DNA from: an uncultured Erwinia sp.
Lineage (GTDB): Bacteria; Pseudomonadota; Gammaproteobacteria; Enterobacterales; Enterobacteriaceae
Length of the DNA stretch: 49,401 nucleotides
Direction of reading: 5' to 3'
Assembly: GCA_913775305.1 (NCBI GenBank)
Contig: CAJYIY010000042.1
Location: forward strand, 1-49,401
Part shown: positions 10,640-19,728 of the stretch, piece after piece
Layout: the number at the start of each line of letters is the position of its first letter
Position numbering within the stretch: position 1 is the first letter of the stretch
The notes under the pieces: model-generated
Databases searched by the model: none
What the model saw: only the letters and a program-made list of their open reading frames with translations
What the model was told of the DNA's origin: nothing
Position numbers and translations under genes: made by a program

Positions 10640-12518
10640 TATTCAAACCACTTTTTCTGACCTTGGCCTGAACGCTGACATCCTTGAATCACTGAACGGT
10701 ATGGGCTATGTGAAGCCTTCCCCAATCCAGGCTGAGTGTATCCCTCACCTGCTGGCGGGCCGTGATGTTCTGGGTATGGCGCAGACCGGGAGTGGTAAAA
10801 CTGCGGCATTCTCCCTGCCGCTGCTCAACAACATTGATCCAACCGTTAAAGCACCACAGATTCTGGTGCTGGCACCGACCCGCGAACTGGCGGTTCAGGT
10901 CGCTGAAGCCGTAACCGAATTTTCAAAACACATGCGTGGCATTAACGTTGTAGCCCTGTACGGCGGCCAGCGTTATGACGTCCAGCTGCGCGCTCTGCGT
11001 CAGGGACCTCAGGTTGTTGTGGGTACCCCAGGCCGTCTGCTGGACCACCTGAAGCGTGGCACCCTTGATCTGTCTAACCTGCGCGGTCTGGTGCTGGACG
11101 AAGCTGACGAAATGCTGCGTATGGGCTTCATCGAAGACGTTGAAACCATTATGGCGCAGATCCCGGATGGCCATCAGACTGCGCTGTTCTCAGCGACCAT
11201 GCCGGAAGCGATTCGCCGTATCACTAAACGCTTTATGAAAGACCCACAGGAAGTGCGTATTCAGTCAAGCCTGACCACGCGTCCTGACATCAGCCAGAGC
11301 TACTGGACGGCTTACGGCCGTAAAACTGATGCGCTGACCCGCTTCCTGGAAGCGGAAGATTTCGATGCTGCAATCATCTTCGTGCGCACCAAAAACGCCA
11401 CGCTGGAAGTGGCCGAAGCGCTGGAGCGAAGCGGTTATAACAGCGCCGCTCTGAACGGTGATATGAATCAGGCTCTGCGTGAGCAGACTCTGGAGCGTCT
11501 GAAAGATGGCCGTCTGGATATTCTGATCGCTACCGACGTTGCGGCCCGTGGCCTCGACGTTGAACGTATCAGCCTGGTGGTGAACTACGACATTCCTATG
11601 GATGCTGAGTCTTACGTACACCGTATCGGCCGTACCGGTCGTGCAGGTCGTGCAGGTCGTGCACTGCTGTTCGTTGAGAACCGCGAGCGTCGTCTGCTGC
11701 GTAACATTGAGCGCACCATGAAGCTGACTATTCCTGAAGTCGATCTGCCAAACGCAGAACTGCTGGGCGAACGCCGTCTGGCCAAGTTCGCAGCAAAAGT
11801 GCAGCAGCAGCTGGAAAGCAGCGATCTGGAACAGTACCGCGCGCTGCTGGCTAAACTGCAGCCTGCTGAAGAGCTGGATATCGAAACTCTGGCCGCAGCA
11901 CTGCTGAAAATGGCGCAGGGCGAACGTCCTCTGATCGTGCCAGCTGATGCTCCACAGCGCCCACGTCGCGAATTCCGTGAACGCGACGATCGTCGCGGCG
12001 ATCGTCCGGAGCGTGGCCAACGCAGTGAGCGTGATGGCGACCGTCCACGTCGTGAACGTCGTGAAGTTGGCGATATGGAAGTGTACCGCATTGAAGTGGG
12101 CCGTGATGATGGTGTTGAAGTTCGTCATATCGTTGGCGCGATCGCTAACGAAGGTGATATCAGCAGCCGTTATATCGGTAACATCAAGCTGTTTGGTACC
12201 CACTCGACTATCGAGCTGCCAAAAGGTATGCCGGGCGAAGTGCTTCAGCACTTTACCCGCACGCGTATTCTGAACAAACCGATGAATATGCAACTGATTG
12301 GTGATGCACAGCCACGCAGCGATCGCGGCGGTGAGCGTCGTCCGGGCGGTCCGGGCCGTGGCGGTTTCGGCGGTGGTGAGCGTCGTGAAGGTGGTCGTCG
12401 CTTCAGCAACGAACGCAGCGGTGAACGTCGCCCAGGCGGCTTCAGCCGTGATGGTGGCAACCGTGGTCCTCGTCGTGAAGAAGGCGGCAGCGCGCCAGCC
12501 CGCCGTCGCGATGCATAA
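10632..12518 (+). CDS. deaD: ATP-dependent RNA helicase DeaD (CsdA)
   Basis: DeaD is a cold-shock DEAD-box helicase acting in 50S assembly and mRNA decay. The 628-residue product has the Q-motif region [10 protein letters not shown], Walker A AQTGSGKT (50-57), DEAD at 156-159, SAT, and the helicase C motifs [16 protein letters not shown] and [11 protein letters not shown]. An RNA-binding domain (about 480-560, [20 protein letters not shown] region) and an Arg/Gly-rich tail rich in GGERR-type repeats follow. The ATG at 10632 was chosen by comparison with E. coli (629 residues). GAGG at 10616-10619 is a bit distant, which fits coupling to yrbN. A GTG at 10623 is the alternative start. Confidence 0.97.
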   Translation: MTDIQTTFSDLGLNADILESLNGMGYVKPSPIQAECIPHLLAGRDVLGMAQTGSGKTAAFSLPLLNNIDPTVKAPQILVLAPTRELAVQVAEAVTEFSKHMRGINVVALYGGQRYDVQLRALRQGPQVVVGTPGRLLDHLKRGTLDLSNLRGLVLDEADEMLRMGFIEDVETIMAQIPDGHQTALFSATMPEAIRRITKRFMKDPQEVRIQSSLTTRPDISQSYWTAYGRKTDALTRFLEAEDFDAAIIFVRTKNATLEVAEALERSGYNSAALNGDMNQALREQTLERLKDGRLDILIATDVAARGLDVERISLVVNYDIPMDAESYVHRIGRTGRAGRAGRALLFVENRERRLLRNIERTMKLTIPEVDLPNAELLGERRLAKFAAKVQQQLESSDLEQYRALLAKLQPAEELDIETLAAALLKMAQGERPLIVPADAPQRPRREFRERDDRRGDRPERGQRSERDGDRPRRERREVGDMEVYRIEVGRDDGVEVRHIVGAIANEGDISSRYIGNIKLFGTHSTIELPKGMPGEVLQHFTRTRILNKPMNMQLIGDAQPRSDRGGERRPGGPGRGGFGGGERREGGRRFSNERSGERRPGGFSRDGGNRGPRREEGGSAPARRRDA

Positions 12519-12533
12519 TCACTGATGCGAAAT

Positions 12534-12562
12534 AAAAAACCAGCCTTCGGGCTGGTTTTTTT
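12534..12562 (+). terminator. bidirectional terminator between deaD and yhbW
   Basis: An ACCAGCC-TTCG-GGCTGGT stem is flanked by A6 on one side and T7 on the other, so it can end both the rightward deaD transcript and the leftward yhbW transcript. Confidence 0.93.
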
Positions 12563-12585
12563 ATGTCTGTCGTTAGCGAATAAGC

Positions 12586-13596
12586 TTAGGACAGAGAATT
12601 TCGCACCTGCATCGCCAGCTCAAAGGAATAAAGGCGGGCTTCGGCATCGAAAATCTGGCCGTTAACCATAATTTCATCTGCCTGAGTCTCACACATCAGA
12701 TTCGTCAGCCCCTGACGGACTTTATCCTTATCCCCTACGATCGACATACTCAGCGCCTGCTGTACGCCATACTGTTCAGTCGGAGACCACAAACTATCGA
12801 TATTTTCCACCGGCGGCGGCAGGGGGCCCGGTTTGCCCCGGCGCAGGTTAATAAACTGCTGCTGCATTGAGGTAAACAGGAATCGGGCATCACGCTCGCT
12901 GTCGGCGGCAACGATGTTGATACACACCATGGCATAAGGCTGAGACAAACGTGCCGACGGCTTAAAGTTTTCGCGATACAGATGCAGTGCCTGCATCAGC
13001 ATGTCCGGGGCAAAGTGTGAGGCAAAGGCGAAGGGCAGTCCTAACTGGGCCGCCAGCTGCGCGCTGTAAAGGCTGGAACCAAGCAGCCAGACCGGAATTT
13101 TCAATCCCAATCCTGGCACCGGCTGGACCGCCGGTGCATCGTTATCGGCTGCGTCGAACCAGCTAATCATCTCAGCCACATCGGCCGGGAAATTATCCAC
13201 ATGTCCGCCCATATGGCGGCGCAGTGCCATCATGGTGCGCTGATCGGAACCGGGTGCGCGTCCAAGGCCCAGGTCAATGCGGCCAGGATACAGTGACTCC
13301 AGGGTACCGAACTGCTCGGCAATCACCAGCGGTGAGTGGTTAGGCAGCATCACACCGCCGGATCCGAGCCTCAGGGTGTGCGTATTCGCTGCCAGATACC
13401 CAATCAGCACTGAGGTTGCCGCGCTGGCAATACCGGTCATGTTGTGATGCTCGGCGAGCCAGTAGCGGTGATAGCCCAGTTTCTCGGCCTGTCTGGCCAG
13501 AGAGAGCGAATGGTGAAACGCCTCGCGCGGTGAAGCACCAAGCGGAATAGGGGCAAGATCGAGTACCGAAAGCGGTACCGCTTTTTTCTCAGACAT
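12586..13596 (-). CDS. yhbW: luciferase-like monooxygenase YhbW
   Basis: This is a flavin-dependent monooxygenase of the bacterial luciferase-like family (single-component group typified by E. coli YhbW); its substrate is unknown. The 336-residue product shows the family segments [41 protein letters not shown] and [20 protein letters not shown]. The next-door deaD/yhbW arrangement resembles E. coli but without mtr between them. The ATG at 13596 agrees with the E. coli start, although no strong ribosome binding site is seen before it. Confidence 0.93.
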   Translation of the reverse strand: MSEKKAVPLSVLDLAPIPLGASPREAFHHSLSLARQAEKLGYHRYWLAEHHNMTGIASAATSVLIGYLAANTHTLRLGSGGVMLPNHSPLVIAEQFGTLESLYPGRIDLGLGRAPGSDQRTMMALRRHMGGHVDNFPADVAEMISWFDAADNDAPAVQPVPGLGLKIPVWLLGSSLYSAQLAAQLGLPFAFASHFAPDMLMQALHLYRENFKPSARLSQPYAMVCINIVAADSERDARFLFTSMQQQFINLRRGKPGPLPPPVENIDSLWSPTEQYGVQQALSMSIVGDKDKVRQGLTNLMCETQADEIMVNGQIFDAEARLYSFELAMQVRNSLS

Positions 13597-13827
13597 AGAT
13601 GCTCACTTATTCTCAGACTTTCAATCATACATCGTTTAAGGCTACGACACTGGTCGGCCTGACGATTGTCCGTTTGCAGCACTTTGTGAAAGATTTATTT
13701 GTCCAATCGCTTCGCCCTAACGCCGCGAATGCGTTGTATCGTTAAAAGTGGTTTTAGGGTAAGAAACCGTAAGTCAGCCATAGTATAATAATTTAACATG
13801 GCTCATTTTTAGGCAAAGGAAAATGCA

Positions 13828-13878
13828 ATGGCTGGCTGCGCTTTTCCCCGTTTCTCGAAAAAAACAGGGGAATTTTAA
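13828..13878 (+). CDS. 16-codon leader ORF before the HlyD gene
   Basis: The ORF ATG GCT ... TTT TAA encodes MAGCAFPRFSKKTGEF. It has a clear AAAGGA ribosome binding site at 13815-13820, 7 nt before the ATG, and its stop overlaps the HlyD start by one base (TAATG at 13876-13880). It runs through the hairpin that hides the HlyD ribosome binding site. I infer a leader peptide whose translation opens the downstream gene. No homology is known to me. Upstream, TATAAT at 13784-13789 may be the -10 of the operon promoter, but no good -35 is visible. Confidence 0.5.
   Translation: MAGCAFPRFSKKTGEF
13844..13872 (+). promoter_or_regulatory. hairpin hiding the HlyD ribosome binding site
   Basis: TTCCCCGTTT (13844-13853) pairs with AAAC-A-GGGGAA (13862-13872), with one bulged A. 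The right arm is the AGGGGAA Shine-Dalgarno of the HlyD gene, 5 nt before its ATG. The loop is CTCGAAAA. The structure lies inside the 16-codon leader ORF. Confidence 0.6.
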
Positions 13879-14849
13879 TGAAGAAAACGGCATTTTTTAC
13901 TCTTCTACTGATTTTTCTGGCAACTGCTCTTACCATTCTGCTCCGGGCGCACAACCATTATTTAGTGTTACAGGGTGAAGTTGACGCTACGGAAGTCATT
14001 GTCTCTTCCAAAGCCCATGGTCGCGTTGTTGAAAAGCTGGTGCGCCGTGGCGATGATGTCGTTGCCGGGCAGCCTTTAATCCGGCTTGAAGCGCCGGAAC
14101 TCGTCGCCCAGCTGAAAGCGGCCGAAGCGGCTCGCGATCAGGCACAGCAGACGTTCAATCTTTCCCAGAATGGCACGCGTGAAGAGACGATCCGTAACTT
14201 ACGTGCGCAGTTCGAACAGTCCCGCACCGACTATCTCAACGCTCAGGCAACCTGGCAACGCGATATGTCCGTGGCGAAGCAGGGCTATATCTCTGCCCAG
14301 GATCTGGATAATGCCCGACGAAGCCGTGACAGCGCTCGGCAACAGATGCTGGCGGCTCAGGCGAATCTCGATCAGGGCCTGCACGGTGACCGCGCTGAAC
14401 AGCGTGCCGCCTATGCTGCCCAGCTCCAACAGGCCGAACAGGACCTGCTGGAGGTCAAAGCGCAAACCGATGAGCTGCTGGTCAGATCGCCCGTTGCCGG
14501 TGAGGTGGGTCCGATCCCCGCCGAGCGTGGTGAGCTGCTCAATGCTGGTAGCCCGCTGATTACCCTGCTGGAATTACCTACAGCCTGGTTTGTCTTTGAT
14601 TTACGAGAGGATATTCTTGCTCACGTGCGCAAAGGCGACAAAGTCACGCTGCGCGTACCGGCGCTGAATAATCAGGATATCGAGGCTGAAGTGCGCTATA
14701 TCGCCCCGCTGGGCGACTACGCGACAAAACGCGCCACTCGCGCCACCGGTGACTTCGACCTGAAAACATTTGAAGTTCGTCTGTACCCGCTATCACCGGT
14801 AAAAGACCTGCGTCAGGGAATGAGCGTGTTATGGCAATGGCAGCAGTAA
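13878..14849 (+). CDS. HlyD-family periplasmic adaptor (membrane fusion protein)
   Basis: A periplasmic adaptor links an inner-membrane exporter to an outer-membrane channel. The 323-residue product has one N-terminal membrane anchor (about 4-23). A biotinyl-lipoyl-like half follows (about 32-75, VIVSSKAHGRVVEKLVRRGDD within shorter segments such as SSKAHGRVVEKL), then a long coiled-coil hairpin rich in Gln/Ala/Arg (about 76-205), the second lipoyl half (RSPVAGEVGPIPAERGELL) and a beta-barrel. It overlaps the next permease gene by 19 nt. It resembles the adaptors YhiI and YbhG of E. coli. The exported substrate cannot be told from the sequence. Confidence 0.88.
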   Translation: MKKTAFFTLLLIFLATALTILLRAHNHYLVLQGEVDATEVIVSSKAHGRVVEKLVRRGDDVVAGQPLIRLEAPELVAQLKAAEAARDQAQQTFNLSQNGTREETIRNLRAQFEQSRTDYLNAQATWQRDMSVAKQGYISAQDLDNARRSRDSARQQMLAAQANLDQGLHGDRAEQRAAYAAQLQQAEQDLLEVKAQTDELLVRSPVAGEVGPIPAERGELLNAGSPLITLLELPTAWFVFDLREDILAHVRKGDKVTLRVPALNNQDIEAEVRYIAPLGDYATKRATRATGDFDLKTFEVRLYPLSPVKDLRQGMSVLWQWQQ

Positions 14850-15985
14850 ACAGCAGGTTATGGGCATTTCGTCGTGCCTTCCGTCACGAAATTCTGGTTT
14901 CCTGGCGTAAGCCGGTGGTTCACTGGCTGGGCTGGTGCTTCCCGCTACTGCTGTTTGCGCTGATAGCCAGTGACTTCTCGGCCGGTACGCTGCTCGATTT
15001 GCCTGTCGCTGCCGTGGATCGCGATCATAGTGAAGCATCGCGCCAGCTGATCCGGCATCTGGACGCCGGATCGCATGCGCGCGTCACCGTTACCGAAGGT
15101 GGCCTACCGGAGGCACTGGAGCGGCTGCGTCGTGCGGAAGACTATTCGGTGCTGGTGATCCCGCCCTATTTCGAGGCCGACCTGCTGGCCGGTCGGCAGC
15201 CACGCGTCAACCTTTACTATAATGCCTTATTCTACGGTGCCGGATTTTACTCTACCCAGGACTTCAGCGGCCTGATAGCCGAGCTGAACAGCCAGTACAG
15301 GCCATGGCTGGTCGCTGCCAGCGGACGCCCCATGCCGGTATTGCCGAATGTCACGCTGGATTACGACAGTCTGTTCAATGCCAGCGGCAGCTATATCTAC
15401 TATCAGCAGTTCGCAGCCTGTATTCACCTGGTACAGCTTTTTGCCGTCACCCTGACCATCTGGCTGCTGGCACGCGCCCGACCGTTGATTTATCAACAGC
15501 ATTTTGGCATGGCGCTATTAGGCAAGCTGTTCCCCTTTACCCTGTGCTACACCGCGCTGCTGATGGTCGAGATCGCTCTGCTGGTGGGGATCTTCGGCGC
15601 ACGCGTTGTGGGTAATCCGTTTTATATGCTGGCCGTGGCGTTTTTTTACATCATGTCGGCACAGAGTCTTGGTGTCATGCTGTTTACCTTTACCGGCAGC
15701 GCGATTACCGCCTACAGCCTGATGGGGATTTTTGTCAGCGTTGCGCTGACCTTTTCGGGTATTGCGATGCCGGAGCTGTCGATGCCCTGGCCTGCTCAAC
15801 TGATATCCAATATCGAACCGCTGACCCATGCGCTCTACGCCATGTTTGATATCTTCCTGCGCGACGTGCCGGGGAAACCGGTGATCAGCGTCTGTGCTCT
15901 GCTGGCAGTCTATCCACTGATCTCCGCGCTGCTGGTACGCAAGCGTCTGTATAAAAGGCTGGTGAAACCGGAGGTGACGCCGTGA
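14831..15985 (+). CDS. ABC-2 type permease (first of two)
   Basis: This is an inner-membrane subunit of an ABC-2 type exporter. The 384-residue product has one N-terminal membrane segment (about 33-52). A large periplasmic domain follows, opening LPVAAVDRDHSEASRQLI (typical of the YhhJ/YbhR-type permeases), then five or so membrane segments from about 195 to 375 with the segment NIEPLTHALYAMFDIFL. The start overlaps the HlyD gene and its stop overlaps the next start (GTGA), so the three genes are tightly coupled. No nucleotide-binding domain is present in this protein. Confidence 0.87.
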   Translation: MAMAAVNSRLWAFRRAFRHEILVSWRKPVVHWLGWCFPLLLFALIASDFSAGTLLDLPVAAVDRDHSEASRQLIRHLDAGSHARVTVTEGGLPEALERLRRAEDYSVLVIPPYFEADLLAGRQPRVNLYYNALFYGAGFYSTQDFSGLIAELNSQYRPWLVAASGRPMPVLPNVTLDYDSLFNASGSYIYYQQFAACIHLVQLFAVTLTIWLLARARPLIYQQHFGMALLGKLFPFTLCYTALLMVEIALLVGIFGARVVGNPFYMLAVAFFYIMSAQSLGVMLFTFTGSAITAYSLMGIFVSVALTFSGIAMPELSMPWPAQLISNIEPLTHALYAMFDIFLRDVPGKPVISVCALLAVYPLISALLVRKRLYKRLVKPEVTP

Positions 15986-17103
15986 AACTATGGTGGCAAA
16001 CCTTCCAAACCACGCTGATGGGCATGCTGCGAAAACCCATGTGGCTGATGCTGCTGCTTTCGCTGTGCGTAATGAGTATGGTTTATATGAACCGCAGCGT
16101 GTGGGACCTGCCGATTGCGGTGATTGATATGGACCACAGCAAGGCCAGCCGATTGATTACCCGGCAGCTGAACGCCACGCCGAAGGTGAACACGCAGATT
16201 TATGACAGCCTGCCTGAAGCCCTGCACGATCTTGGGCTGCGTCAGCTGTTTGCGGTGGTGCTGATGCCGCAGGATCTGGAGCAAAAAATGCTGTCGGGTA
16301 AACCGGTGAATATTCCGGTTTATGGCGATGCTACCAACCGACTGGCCAACGGCCAGATCCAGCTGGACGTAATGGCCGCTTACCAGCAGGTGCTGAGCCA
16401 GTACAGCATCGAGCTGATGCAGCAGCACGGCTTTAGCCCCCGTCAGGCGGAGGTGATCCTGACGCCCATCGTCGGCCAGACGATCGATGTGTTCAACCCC
16501 GGTATCGGCTTTGCCGCTATCGTGTTTCCCGGCCTGCTGGTGATGCTGCTTCAGCATTCACTGCTGATTGCCGGAGTGCGGGTGAATTTAACCCTGCGCA
16601 GCAAGGGTAAGCTGCCGCTATCCGTTACGTTAGGCGCACTGTCGGCGCTGATACCGATCTGGCTGTTTTTATCCGTTGTGCTGTTTGGACTGTGGCCGTG
16701 GGTGCTGGGCTACCGGCAAACGGCTCCGCTGGCTGAATTACTGGTGCTGGCACTGCCGTTTCAACTGGCGGTGCTGGGGCTGGCCAAGCTGCTCACCGAA
16801 TGCATTCGCGAAGTGGAGCGCATCTACCTGTCACTGTCGTTTATCACTACCCCGGTCTACTATCTTTCCGGAACCCTCTGGCCGGTGCAGTCGATGCCTG
16901 ACTGGGTCCGTTCGATTTCAATGATGCTTCCCTCAACCTGGGGGACCAGAATGATCGCCGGGGTCAATCAGATGGGGCTACCGGTATCCGAAGTCAGGCA
17001 CTATGTGATTGTTTTACTGGCAATGGGCGTGGTTTACGCCTTGACAGGATATCTGGTTGCTAAACTGCGCGAGCACGGTTGGCGGCTGCGCCCGCGCGGT
17101 TAA
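15982..17103 (+). CDS. ABC-2 type permease (second of two)
   Basis: This is a paralogue of the preceding permease with the same plan: an N-terminal membrane segment (about 18-36), a periplasmic domain beginning LPIAVIDMDHSKASRLIT, and a C-terminal block of membrane segments (about 170-365) with the typical TPVYYLSGTLWPVQSMP loop. The length is 373 residues and the start is the GTG at 15982, inside the stop of the gene before. The pair probably forms a heterodimeric membrane channel working with the HlyD-type adaptor. Neither this gene nor the flanking ones supply the ATPase such a transporter should need. Confidence 0.87.
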   Translation: MKLWWQTFQTTLMGMLRKPMWLMLLLSLCVMSMVYMNRSVWDLPIAVIDMDHSKASRLITRQLNATPKVNTQIYDSLPEALHDLGLRQLFAVVLMPQDLEQKMLSGKPVNIPVYGDATNRLANGQIQLDVMAAYQQVLSQYSIELMQQHGFSPRQAEVILTPIVGQTIDVFNPGIGFAAIVFPGLLVMLLQHSLLIAGVRVNLTLRSKGKLPLSVTLGALSALIPIWLFLSVVLFGLWPWVLGYRQTAPLAELLVLALPFQLAVLGLAKLLTECIREVERIYLSLSFITTPVYYLSGTLWPVQSMPDWVRSISMMLPSTWGTRMIAGVNQMGLPVSEVRHYVIVLLAMGVVYALTGYLVAKLREHGWRLRPRG

Positions 17104-17111
17104 AACCGTGC

Positions 17112-17990
17112 TTATCTGACCAGCTCCAGCCCGGCCAGACGCTGCCAGTAACCGTTGCAATCACTGCGCGGTGTCAGCGTTACCGGGCTGTGTCCTGCCT
17201 CATTAGCCCGGAAACGGCTCACCACATCCAGCGTCTCGATGCCTGACGGGGAGAGGCGCACAATGTCGACCAGCCCCTGCATTGAGCTCAGTTCATTACC
17301 GAGGTTGTAACAGTATCCACTCAGGGTCTGAATGCCATTGAGCACGAATACCGGCTGATCATCCTGAGTATGCAGACTGCGGCCCTGCGGATAGTGAATA
17401 CAGCAGGTCTGGCACTCATCCTTACTTCGGTTTTCCGAACGTGCGGTGAAGCAGCGGGCAGAGTAAGCGAGCGGCAGATAGCCGTAGCCCATCACCTCAA
17501 CCTCAAATTTATCGCGAATATTCAGTTCGTCGCACTGTGCGAGCAGGTTTATCAGCCAGTCCCGCGACAGCTCGACCGGCATGCACCAGCGGGTCATACC
17601 CATTTTCAACAGTCGTTCCAGCGTGACGGCGTTGTAAATATTCAGCGCAGGCCCGGCCACAAAGGGTAGCCCGGCCTCCTCAGCCAGCGTGACGGCACCA
17701 AAGTCGCTGGCCTCAATCATAAACTCGCCGTTATCCACATAGCGCTTCAGTTCGGTCAGCTCGGAGGGAGACTGCAGCAGTGCCAGCGTGCTCAGTACGA
17801 CCTGTTTTCCCGCCGCTGCCAGCTCCCGTGCCATCACCAGCCAGTCATTAAACTTGGTGGCTCGCCGCTTGCTGCATACTGATTCGCCGAGATAGATAAT
17901 CTGTGCTTCGCTGCCTGCCGCCGCACGATAAAAATCCCGCAGCGCATCATGTGGCCAGTACCACAGCACCGGTCCCAGTGAATAATTCAT
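17112..17990 (-). CDS. ubiV: anaerobic ubiquinone hydroxylation protein UbiV
   Basis: UbiV and UbiU form a heterodimer of U32-peptidase-like iron-sulfur proteins that hydroxylate the ubiquinone ring without oxygen. The 292-residue product keeps the four cysteines known to hold the 4Fe-4S cluster in E. coli UbiV: C39, C180, C193 and C197 (here ESVCSKRRATK, SARC, DECQTCC). I chose the ATG at 17990, behind a GGGAGAGG sequence, because it gives MNYSLGPVLWYWP, the family N-terminus; a longer frame to 18050 overlaps ubiU. It starts 10 nt after the ubiU stop, as an operon. Confidence 0.95.
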   Translation of the reverse strand: MNYSLGPVLWYWPHDALRDFYRAAAGSEAQIIYLGESVCSKRRATKFNDWLVMARELAAAGKQVVLSTLALLQSPSELTELKRYVDNGEFMIEASDFGAVTLAEEAGLPFVAGPALNIYNAVTLERLLKMGMTRWCMPVELSRDWLINLLAQCDELNIRDKFEVEVMGYGYLPLAYSARCFTARSENRSKDECQTCCIHYPQGRSLHTQDDQPVFVLNGIQTLSGYCYNLGNELSSMQGLVDIVRLSPSGIETLDVVSRFRANEAGHSPVTLTPRSDCNGYWQRLAGLELVR

Positions 17991-18000
17991 CCTCTCCCTC

Positions 18001-18996
18001 CTATTGCCACTGCCGGTGCCAGGCACCCAGCGTGGTTTGCTTCCCCTCACTCAGCCCGGACAGCGCGGCCATCCACTCGGGCTGGGCAACAAAGGCGTCC
18101 GGATCAGCCTGACAGCGATCGATAGCCTGTCGCCAGATGCGTGTCACCTGTGCCACGTAGGCCGGGCTGCGCTGGCGACCTTCAATTTTTACCGAGGCGA
18201 TATGGGTTGCCATCAGTTCCGGCAGCAACGCCAGTGTATTCAGGCTGGTCGGTTCTTCCAGCGCGTGATAGCGCTCCCCGTCCAGCCTGTAGCGGCCTTT
18301 GCACAGGGTGGGATACCCGGCATTTTCTCCGTTATCGTAACGGTCGATCAGCACCTCATTCAGCCGTGACTCCAGTCCGTCGGCGGTCTGCTGCCAGCGA
18401 ACAAAGCGGGCAGGGGAGCAGGCGCCAACGGTGTTGGGCGACTCGCCTGTCAGGTAAGAAGAGAGGTAGCAGCGCCCTTCGGCCATGATGCACAGGCTGC
18501 CGAAAGCGAACACTTCCAGCGGCACGTTGCTATCCCGTGCGAGTTGGCGCACCTGATGAATAGATAGCACTCGCGGCAATACCACTCTGGCCACATCAAA
18601 GTTACGCTGATAAAAGCGAATGGCGGCGGTATTCGTGGCTGAGGCCTGTACCGAGAGATGGCGTTCAATCTGCGGGTAGCGCTCAGCGGCGTAGGCCAGC
18701 ATAGCGATGTCAGCGAGGATCAGCGCATCGGCACCGGCCTCGGCAGCCATATCCACCGCCCGCTGCCAGCGAGTATAACCATCCGGGTGAGCAAAGGTGT
18801 TAATCGCCACATGCAGCCGGCGCTTGTGCTGGTGGACATAGTGAGAGGCTTCCTGCAGGCGTTTATCCGTGAAGTTCAGACCTGCAAAATGACGGGCGTT
18901 GGTGTCGTCTTTAAGACCGATGTAGACCGCGTCAGCGCCGTTATCAATGGCGGCCTTCAAAGCCGGAAGATTTCCGGCCGGGCACAGCAGTTCCAT
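18001..18996 (-). CDS. ubiU: anaerobic ubiquinone hydroxylation protein UbiU
   Basis: UbiU is the partner of UbiV in oxygen-independent ubiquinone synthesis. The 331-residue product has the E. coli length and the U32 family signature ELLCPAGNLPALKAAIDNGAD at the start (written here as ELLCPAGNLPALKAA). Its cluster ligands C169, C176, C193 and C232 are all present (GSLCIMAEGRC, GACSPARF, TLCKGRY). It lies upstream of ubiV in one operon and is divergent from ubiT, as in E. coli. The 204 nt between them contain three TTGAT half-sites but no full FNR palindrome that I can find, although FNR control is known for E. coli. Confidence 0.96.
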   Translation of the reverse strand: MELLCPAGNLPALKAAIDNGADAVYIGLKDDTNARHFAGLNFTDKRLQEASHYVHQHKRRLHVAINTFAHPDGYTRWQRAVDMAAEAGADALILADIAMLAYAAERYPQIERHLSVQASATNTAAIRFYQRNFDVARVVLPRVLSIHQVRQLARDSNVPLEVFAFGSLCIMAEGRCYLSSYLTGESPNTVGACSPARFVRWQQTADGLESRLNEVLIDRYDNGENAGYPTLCKGRYRLDGERYHALEEPTSLNTLALLPELMATHIASVKIEGRQRSPAYVAQVTRIWRQAIDRCQADPDAFVAQPEWMAALSGLSEGKQTTLGAWHRQWQ

Positions 18997-19200
18997 AAGG
19001 ATCTATCTCTTTTAACAGAAGAATTAATGATTTTAGAGAGGAAAGCAGCGACAAATTTTGATTTAAGGCATTGAATGGCGTATTGATGAGGGACGGATTC
19101 CCTGTTAAAAATCTTATCGTTCGCCCCTTTTATTGATCCCGCCGCCTGAAGCGCTCTGCCATTGTGGCAAAATAGGCGAAATTTTTCGTAAGGAGTGATA

Positions 19201-19728
19201 ATGGTGTTGAACCCGCTACGTACCCACTGCGTTCGTAAAGGGCCGCAGCTGCTGCGTTTCCCGCTGCGATTAACCCCGTTTGCGCTAAAAAAAACCTTGC
19301 TGCAGGGGCTGCTACGCTGGCAGTTCCAGCAGGCTCTGGCAGAAGGCGAGCTCGATTTTCTTGAAAATCGCTGGCTGGGTATTGAAGTCAGCGATCTTGA
19401 GTTACGCTGGTCAGTCACGGTTGAAAACGGACAACTGTCGGTCGCTGAGCGCAATGACTGCGATGTCTGGTTTCGCGGCAATGCCAACGATTTACTGCTG
19501 ATTGCCGCGCGCAGGCAGGATCCTGATACGCTATTCTTCCAGCGTCGCCTGCATATCGAAGGCGATACTGAGCTGGGGCTTGAAGTGAAGAATTTGATGG
19601 ACGCAATCGATATTGAATCCATGCCCAGGCCAATGCGCATCGGGCTTATGCAACTGGCCGATTTTATTGAAGCCGGACTGAAAGAGGACGCGACTTCCCC
19701 ACCGGATCGCGCAGGTGTGCCATGTTAA
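19201..19728 (+). CDS. ubiT: ubiquinone biosynthesis accessory factor UbiT (SCP2 domain)
   Basis: UbiT is a lipid-binding SCP2-fold protein needed with UbiU-UbiV for ubiquinone synthesis under anaerobic conditions. The 175-residue product has the SCP2 core (about 45-145, with ILRWQ-like segment GLLRWQFQQAL and RRLHIEGDTELGLEVKNLMD). AGGAG sits 5-9 nt before the ATG at 19201. A GTG at 19195 is too close to the ribosome binding site. It overlaps yhbS by 7 nt, so the two form an operon. Confidence 0.93.
   Translation: MVLNPLRTHCVRKGPQLLRFPLRLTPFALKKTLLQGLLRWQFQQALAEGELDFLENRWLGIEVSDLELRWSVTVENGQLSVAERNDCDVWFRGNANDLLLIAARRQDPDTLFFQRRLHIEGDTELGLEVKNLMDAIDIESMPRPMRIGLMQLADFIEAGLKEDATSPPDRAGVPC

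Noticed and set aside
11265..12293. Long open frame (342 codons) opposite deaD
   Set aside because: It is rich in Thr/Phe/His/Gln because it mirrors the Arg/Glu/Gly-rich deaD codons. It has no ribosome binding site and no recognisable domain.
18997..19200. FNR site between ubiU and ubiT
   Set aside because: Only single TTGAT half-sites are present (for example at 19057 and 19132). None has an ATCAA partner at the right spacing.
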